A DNA stretch of 64,000 nucleotides, taken from positions 23,946,265 through 24,010,264 of the forward strand of contig JABBOT010000002.1 of NCBI GenBank assembly GCA_016165875.1. Reading direction: 5' to 3'. Positions 19,801 to 28,700 of this stretch are shown here, piece after piece. Each line of letters opens with the position of its first letter. Within the stretch, counting starts at the first letter, position 1. The notes under the pieces are model-generated. The model was not told the DNA's origin and did not search any database. It saw nothing but the letters and a program-made list of their open reading frames with translations. The position numbers and the translations under genes are program-made. This stretch comes from Acanthopleura granulata (Eukaryota; Mollusca; Polyplacophora; Chitonida; Chitonidae).

Positions 19801-22700
19801 TGATCAACGAATAGTCTCCTCCTGGTCACGAACTAGTCATATCCAGGTCATGTGTACAGGTCAAGTCTACATTGTAGTTACCTCCTTGTCATGTGGTAAT
19901 CATCTCCTGATTGATGGCTAGTCATCCCTTGGTCTTGTGCAAGTCTCCTTCTGTTCATGCACTAGTTGCGTCCAGGTCAGGGTGCTGTTCTCCTCTTGTC
20001 ACGGGCTGGTTACTAGGTCAGAGCTAGTCACCTCATGGTCATGTGCTAGTCGTTTCCTGATGGATGGCTAATCACCCCTGGTTGATGCATAGTCACCCCA
20101 TGGCCATACGCTAGTCATGTGTGCTAGTCACCTCCTGGTCATCTAGTCATGAATAGTCACCTCCTGTCAACCTCCTGGTCATAGTCTCCTGGTCACGAAC
20201 TAGTCATATCCAGGTCATGTGTACAGGTCAAGTCTATCGTCACCTCCTTGTCTGGTAATCATCTCCTGATTGATAGTGGCTTGTAGTCACCTTCCGATCA
20301 TGTACTCCTGATGGAGTGTCCTGATGGATGGCTAATCACCCCTGGTTGATGCATAGTCACCCCATGGCCATACGCTAGTCACGTCCTGATCTTGTGCTAG
20401 TCACCTCCTGGTCATGGGCTAGTCACCTCCTGATCAAGTGCTAGTCACATCCTGATCTTGTGCTAGTCACCTCCTGGTCATGGGCTAATCACCTCCTCAT
20501 CACATGCTAGTGATCTCCTGGTCATCATGTGCTAGTGGTCAATGGCTAGTCCTGATCATGTCTAGTCACCTCCTGGTAGTCACCTCCTAGTCATCTCCTG
20601 ATGTGCTAGTCACCTCCTGATCATGTGCTAGTCACCTCCTGATCATGTTCTAGTCACCTCCTGATCATGTGCTAGTCACCTCCTGGTCGATGGCTAGTCA
20701 CCTTCTGTTCAAGGGTTAGTCTCTTCCTGATCATGTGCCAGTCACCTCATGGTTGATGGCTAGTCACCTCCTGGTCAATGGGTACTCACCTCCTGATCAT
20801 GTGCTAGTGACCTCCTGATCGATGGCTGGTCACCCCCTGGCCAAGGGCTAGTCACCTCCTAAAATGGGGCTAGTCTCCACCTGATCATGTGCCAGACACC
20901 TCCTGATCATGTGCTAGGCACCTCCTGGTCAATTGCTAGTCACCCCCTAATCATGTGCTAGTCACCTTCTGATGGATGGCTAATCACCTCCTGATGGATG
21001 GCTAGTCTCCTCCTAGTTATGTGCTAGTCACCTCCTGATCGATTGCTAGTCACCTACTGGTTGATGGCTAGTCTCCCCCAGGTTAGTTACTAGTCTCCCC
21101 CATGTCAGTTACTACTCTCCTCCTGGTGATGTGTTATTCACCTCTGGTCAAGAGCAAGTCACCAGAGGTATTGGTTTCTCTGGAAACGTAGGAATCACCT
21201 TCCTGTTTATGTAAATTAAGCCTACTGAATTACTGAATATGGGCCTAAGTGTTGTGTTCTCATTTTTCAATTAATGCAGAGTGTTTGGTTTCAGTGTGGA
21301 CAAAATTTGAATATTTGTTAAACTCCTTTCTGGCAATAACATTAACTTGGATATCTGAAACAGATTGTGAGATATGAGTTCCTCAAAGTGACAACCGTTT
21401 GTGATAAGCTTTATTTCCTTTCTGTCACTTTTTCAGCAGATTCCTGGTTTAAATCAAGTCACATATCAGGCACTGCAGATTTCTCTTTGGTACCAGTTAA
21501 TCTTTCTCAGTTGCCAACTTCCATCATTCATACTATTCAAAGTACAATTTTTTCTTTTCATTTGACGGGCTTCTTTATTGATTTTATTTCATTTCAAGAT
21601 GGCCTGTACAATTTGTGGGCCAAATCACAGCTGGCGACAAATGCTTTTTAAAGCCCAGCTATTAAGAGGCTTTTAGACAGTAATAAACACCCCCCAGAGG
21701 GAAATAGTCCTGGTATTCCGGAGTCTGCAGAACGGTATTTGTTGGTAATGTGGTGCGTGATTCATTTTGTTTGTGCAATTAAAGGCTTTAAAAAACCACA
21801 AAGCGTTTTGACCCCTCAAACCCATGGGATCTTAAATAGCTAAAGTTGTTTAGAATAGATTTGTCATTATTGCTGATGAAGCTGAAGCCCAATTTCACGG
21901 CACTAGCTTTCTGCATACAATTTTTATAGAATTGTAATCTGTATTGAAATATACCTCATTTTACTTTTTGTAATGAGGTAATTTGTATTATGGCCTGATA
22001 CTATATCAGGGCAATTTGAGTTGAGATTGTTCCGCCTCTACTCAGCGTCACCCAGCTTTTCAGCAGAGAACTCTGTGAAATTAAAATTGCCTTCCATTTG
22101 TTGACATAAGATTGTAAATTATCCTGCTTTTTCCCCGTTCTAAGGGTTCCACAGGATTCAGGATCTCTTGCCTTTCTGCAAGTCGTGTGTTAATACACTG
22201 AGCACTGCTAAGTGCAGCCAGGCTGCCATAATAAAACTAAATATGTAGGCCGATTGATGATCAAGTGCACTATGGACTATTTCCAGATCAGTTATGAGGC
22301 AATTTGTTTGTCTAAAGATTCCACCAAAAAGTTAAAATACATAATTATCAATAAGTTGTCGGTTTTGTCTGGGATTCACATTTGCTGAGTGTGGCTTTCT
22401 CCTGCAATTTAGGTCAGCCCTCTGGCAGGACTGACCATAACAATCACCACATTTGCCTCACCCAATGCCTCTTTTTGGGTTCCTTCCAGTTTGAAATTTG
22501 ATTACTGCCAGTTGTTTTTTGGAAGATTTTTTGCGCAGTTTTAAAATAAGACACTAATTCTACATGTGACAATAGTTCAAGATGGCATTCCTGAAAGAGT
22601 CAAACCTACATGTACTATGTATCTTAGACACATGTGCTCTTACAAACAAATGATTATGGTTTAATGACACATTTGCAGTATTTCAGTCATAACGTGTGAA

Positions 22701-22739
<39 letters not shown>

Positions 22740-25700
22740 AATATGGTAATAATTACAACATCTACAGCCAGAAGAAATCATTGGAAATTGAAAAACCACA
22801 ATTTGTATTCAATTTAAAAATGTCTGTCAGAACATAAACACACTCGAGGGCTATGCTATGCGAAACACAGACATATGTTTAAAGTTAACAAAAATGACGT
22901 ATCATGTTCACTGAACCCAAACACAGACATATGTTTAAAGTTAACAAAAATGACGTATCATGTTCACTGAACCCAAACACAAGATCTCCAAGTCGTACAA
23001 GTACCTTGGTTACATCAAACACATTGATGATCCAGTCACAGAAGTACCTTGGTTACATTAGGCCAGTCGCACAAGTACCTTAGTTACAGCAGACACATTC
23101 GTGATCCAGTCACAGAAGTACCTTGGTTACATTAGGCCAGTCGCACAAGTACCTTAGTTACATTCCAGGACCAGTCCTAGTTTGACTACATTAGACAAAT
23201 TCTTTAATGAGTTGTACCTAAGTTATAGTAGGCATATTCCCAAAACAGTTTTGTCTTGGTAGCATTAAGCACATTCCTAAATCAAGTGTACCTAAGTTGC
23301 AGCAGGCACATTCCTGAAACAGTCATACCTTGGTAGCATTGGGCACATTCCTCGGTCAGTTGCGCCTGAGCTACAGTAGGTACATTCCTGAACCAGTTGT
23401 GCCTATGCCTCATAATGCACAAAGGTCTTTCAGCTGTACCATAGTGACAGCTGACACATTATTTAACCAGGTGTACCTAATTTACAATAGGCACATTCAT
23501 TAATCAGTTGTACATTGGTTACAGCAGGCACATTCCCGAGCCAGAAACAGAGGTACCTTAGTTACATAAGACAAACCATGGTTACAGAAAGCACATCCCA
23601 GAACCAGTCGCGCATGTACCTAAGTTACATTAGGCACATTTCAGAACCAGCTACACAGGTACCTAAGTTACATTAGGCATGTTCCTGAATTAGTCTTACC
23701 TTGGGTACATTATGTACATTCCTTAGCCAGTCACACAGGTACCTTAGCTACACCAGGCACATTCCTAAAACATGGTTACAGAAGCATGTTCCTGAACCAG
23801 TCGTACAGAAGTACAGGTACATTGATTAGATAAGGGATGTTCCTGAATAGTTGTACCTTGGTTACACTAGACCCACTTGTGAACAATTGTCTTGGTTACA
23901 TTAGGAACTATTCGTGGAGGTACCTCGTTTAAATTAGGCACGTTTCTGAACTGGGCTTACAAGTACCTTGGTTGCATTATGCACGTCCCTGCTCAGACCA
24001 GCGTGCATGTGCCTTGGTTACATTCAGTTTGGATATATTTACGACTGGTGATGTGCATAAGTTACACGGTGTACAGATACATTCCCGAACCAGAGTTGGC
24101 TACATTGGATGCATTTGTGACAATGGCCTCAGTGTTGAATCAGCCATACGTGTCTCCTCCGTGGTTGTGCATGTGTATCTAAATCAGATGTTTATTTTTA
24201 TTGTAGAGGATGAAGATTTCTCAATATTACTGGCAGCCTTGGAAGGTGAGAAAAATTATATTATTTGTTATTTTTACGTCAAGATCTTCCGTTAATTGCG
24301 GTCGTGAAAGGTATAGTGGAATATAGTTTTAACAGCGTTGGTATATGTTGGAATCTTGTTCTATTTTTCGCAGAATATGATGTGGCTGCCCAGAAGCTGG
24401 GGTCAGATCTCCCGCCTCTGAAGTGTGTAATTACAGGTCTGTTCCACTTTTATTGTATTTCCTAGAAATCGTAAAGTCCTTGTAAACGATGCATTTTGGA
24501 TTTACCTTCAGTATAGTGATATTTAAGGTGCCAACAGTTGGATCCTTTAGGTTCCTGACACTTTGATCCGAAAGCTGGTTTAGGCAGCACGGATCTGCTG
24601 TAACTACAGGGCATGCATATACTGCCAAGTGTAACCGTTGCCAAGGTGTAATTAAAAAATGTCTCGAAATGCAACCTCTACCCAAGAAGACATGTACAGC
24701 AGCGTGCTTTGAGTGATATGTAAACCTTTCGATCGGCCCCAATATGGGAGACTGGAGTGGGTTTAAAGACTGGATTGCTTTAAAGGATAAGGCCTTCAAC
24801 ATCAAACGCAACGCTACCATTACAGTCTGCTCTGATTAAACGGGACTTGGCCGTATACAGCTGTGCGATTTCAAGTTCTGTGGTAAGCAAACAAATGCCT
24901 TTTGTAACATTGATTTTTTTCGTCTTTCTGCGAGCTTGTCACACAGTGGAGTTTAATTATTAGGTTACTTAAGAACTTCAGCGCAGGGTGCAGCAGATTC
25001 TGACAGGAGCAGGTCTATCTCCAGCCAGGCGCTGAGCAGTTGAGTAACGACAGGCTTTATATCATCGGAGGGAATGGTCGGAAGTGTACATGTACCCAGG
25101 CCGTTATCTCCAACAGCACAGGCTGTGTTGCGCAATCTGCAAAGTGCTCAAGCCAGAAAATAGAACGTTTTTATTGTATTCTTGAAAAAATAGTCATATA
25201 TGTTTATAAGTTTATTTGATGAGTTTTGATTTCTGTTTAACGCCCTACTGAAAAATGTTTCACGTATATTAGTCATGTATAATTTTTTTAAATATATCAA
25301 TTATATATCGTACACGTATTTCCCATGGACGAAAACCCTTTGATCAGCTGCTTTACACAAAATCTCAGGTATGCATTGTTTTCTTAATGTGATCTCTTTA
25401 TTAGCGGTCTAATTCCGGTAAAGCTTGTACGTGAGAATGTTAAAGGAGTAACTGTTTGTAAGCCACGGAGCGATCTTGATATGGGAAGCGGGACAGCCGT
25501 CAGCCATCTGTGGATAACCTGGGAGCCAAGGCGAAAACAAAGGAACCGTATCTCAATAACAACCTGCAGTCGGTGCAGTATTCATCACTTTAAATCCAGC
25601 AGCAGTATTGATTCGAAGCGTTCTAATTGCCAGATTAGTTTAGGGAAGTCGAAATCTTCATTTTGTTGGCTGATCTCCCAGCTGACCTTGATTTCAGGCA

Positions 25701-28700
25701 AGGGGCCCCAGAAGGCGTTTTACCAAGGATTGCTGTCTCAGAAGAAGTTTGGCGTGGTCAAAGTGTGCCTGCCGTGGCTGGAGTCCGGTGATTACCCGCT
25801 GATGCTAGGTAAACCTGCGATTGTCCTGTCAGCCAGCAAATGAAATCTAGATAATGTAATTGATTCCCCTCTCTAGAGAGCCATGACTTTGCCATATTAA
25901 CAGAACCGGGAACAAACACACCGCCACGCAAATAAAATATGCTCATCATCATGCTGGAAACTGTTGGAAAATTTTGGTATGCGCATTGTGCTTTTGTTTA
26001 TTAATTTGAATTATACCTGTACACGAGCGCTCTGCCATTATCAAATATTTGCACAAATTTGTTATTAAATTGAAAAAACTTAAAGAAACCTGGGATTCGA
26101 ATTTCTGTGTGATAGATTCGCTGTTTGAGTTGATTTTAGCCTTTCTCCATAGCTTACTAGATGAGGTCTTTCTTCCACTTAATATTTATCTGACCCCTAG
26201 GAGTCATACTTGTCCATCATCTTAAAGATTTTAGCGTTCAGCACGACAGGAGCAAAGTTTGAATATTCTTCCCCCTTTCCATTAGCAGGAACAGAGTAAG
26301 TGACAGATTGACATAGTTGTTGTAAGAGTAAGCTCCTAAGGTATATATTTGTGCAGGTTGAATATTTTACCAACATCTGTGTACCAAACGAGATCAGGCG
26401 ATGGAACTTTGTCAAAAGTGTCCTCAAGGTGCATCATGAAGTGTACTGCATACATAGTGTTGACGACGATGCTTATGAAGTCCTAACCACACTTTCCATT
26501 AGATCTGTCCCAAGTGTTTTGTGATCTTAAGTCTCGATACATTTCAGGTTCTGCAGACCTTGGTGTTTGCCTCCACAAGTCATCCAGCGGTCTGGATTTA
26601 CCTATGAAAGTAGTGGACATGTTTGGCTGCGCCTTGCCGGTCTGCGCCCTTCACTTCAAGTGGTGCGTTTCGCAAGGTTTAACATTGCTTATTTGCACTG
26701 ACTCGACCCACTTCATAACCGTTCAACCTCATGGATATTTGAAGAGAATATTTAAATAAACACAGAGTATACCATGTAGCTCGGAAATAGTCGGCTCTGT
26801 TTACGATTTTTACTTAAATACCGTATATTTAAAGAAAAAAATGCTATCTATGGATATTTACTCATACAAATGGGGTGCGGTAGGGTATATTTTTATCCAC
26901 AACCAAGTTACCTTTTGTTTGACTCACCCATGCCCACAAACTCTTTACTCAAATTTGTGTAAGCCTACAACATGTGTGCATGAGACTAAAGCCTTGTCCA
27001 AGCACCCGGACTTCGTGAGAACTTGTCATAAGGGTGGCCCATGGAGCGTTAGCATATTGAACGCTCAAGAAAGTGGCACATAAACTATACTATTAAACTC
27101 TCCGAGCTTTACCTAACTTTTATCAGTGAGTTCATATGTAAAATCTTCGGATGCAGGTATTTTCAAACTTTAACAAGCTTCATGCGTTGCTTTCTCAGTT
27201 TGAATGAGCTTGTGCAGCACGGACAGAATGGGATGGTGTTCCGTAACAGCTCTGAACTAGCCTCACAAATGCAGGTGAGTGTCAAATGGATTGTCGTTGT
27301 GAAGGAACTTGTCAAGCACGGAAAACGCGATGCTTGTACATGACAGTACCATCAAGCTCCAGGTAGCTGCGAAGTTCTTGCGCTCATTACGTTGACAGCA
27401 CGGAGCTACAGCGGCTGACATTGCACGTCGTGTAAGTTCAGAATTCTTGCGCGCTGTCTTCTTGATACACATAGCGGGCATGCAACGACAGTTCAGATCC
27501 ACAGCAACTAGAAAACCACAAACGCGGTGGTCTTACCTTCGTCCTTTACCCTCCAACCAGCCCCATAGTACGAAGCCTCATGTAAAAACATCCAAATCCA
27601 TCGCCATGGCGGTTACACTCGCCACTTCTGCCATACTGGGTTATTGTGTGTTCCAGATTTGGATGGTTTAACATGAGGCTTCGTACGTTGAGGTTGACTG
27701 GAGGGTAAAGGACGAAGGTAAGACCACTGCGTTGTGGTTTTCTAGTTACGGTGGGTCTGAACTATCGCTACATGCCCGCTGTGGGTCTGAACAGTCGTTA
27801 CATGCCCGCTATGTGTACTGAGATCGCAGCGCACAAGAACTGTGGACTCCCTACACGACTTTGCAATGTCAGCAGCTGTGGTTCGGTGCTGTCAACGTAA
27901 TAAGTGCAAGAGCATCGGAGCTACCTGGAGCTAACCACCAGCTTTGCCAGCACACTTAAAGTTGAGTTTCAAGCCGAGAATTATTGCAGCAAGAGCACTG
28001 GGCTCACTTAGGCCTCTTGGTATGGTATGAGGCCTATAGGCAGATTATAGAATTAATTTAGTTGATGGGTCTAGTCTTGTATTTTGTACTCATGAACCTC
28101 TTGCCAAGTGTGTCCACTAAAGTAGGCACAGTTGTGAATCTTTTTGGATTATATTTTTTTCTCCACACGATATCCGTCGTTTTAGGGCCATCCCAGAAAA
28201 CTAATTTTGCAAACAGACAGATTTGGCTGCCGCACACTTATCTTCATTGACCTCTGGTGAGCTTAATGTGGCAGTGATTGGATGCCAGTGTGGAGGGGTA
28301 ATGAAATAACTATGCCCAGGTGACATTGAAGAGTGGTGGCCCCAAGGTTCCTTTTGTAACTTATGACTTCGTTCGTCCAATAATTGAAAAGCATACCTCT
28401 TGTTCATATCAAATCCTGCATTTAGATTAAAGTTAATGTGTAGCACGCCGTCTCTTGTCCCTGTCATATTAATGTAAAGCCTTGTTTATATCAGTCTTAT
28501 CTCTCGCTTCCCATCAAGTCTGTTGCCGATCCCATGGTCAAATATGTCCGAGCAAATGTACAGTTTTTTTTCGTGTTATGCTCCTGAAAGGCACCAGAAG
28601 TATTAGAGTCGCTGAAAACTAAAAGCGACCCCGAAAGACAGTTGAAGCGATTTAACCATTAGAGGATGAGACTGGCTGATAGCATTACCTCATGGCTGTC

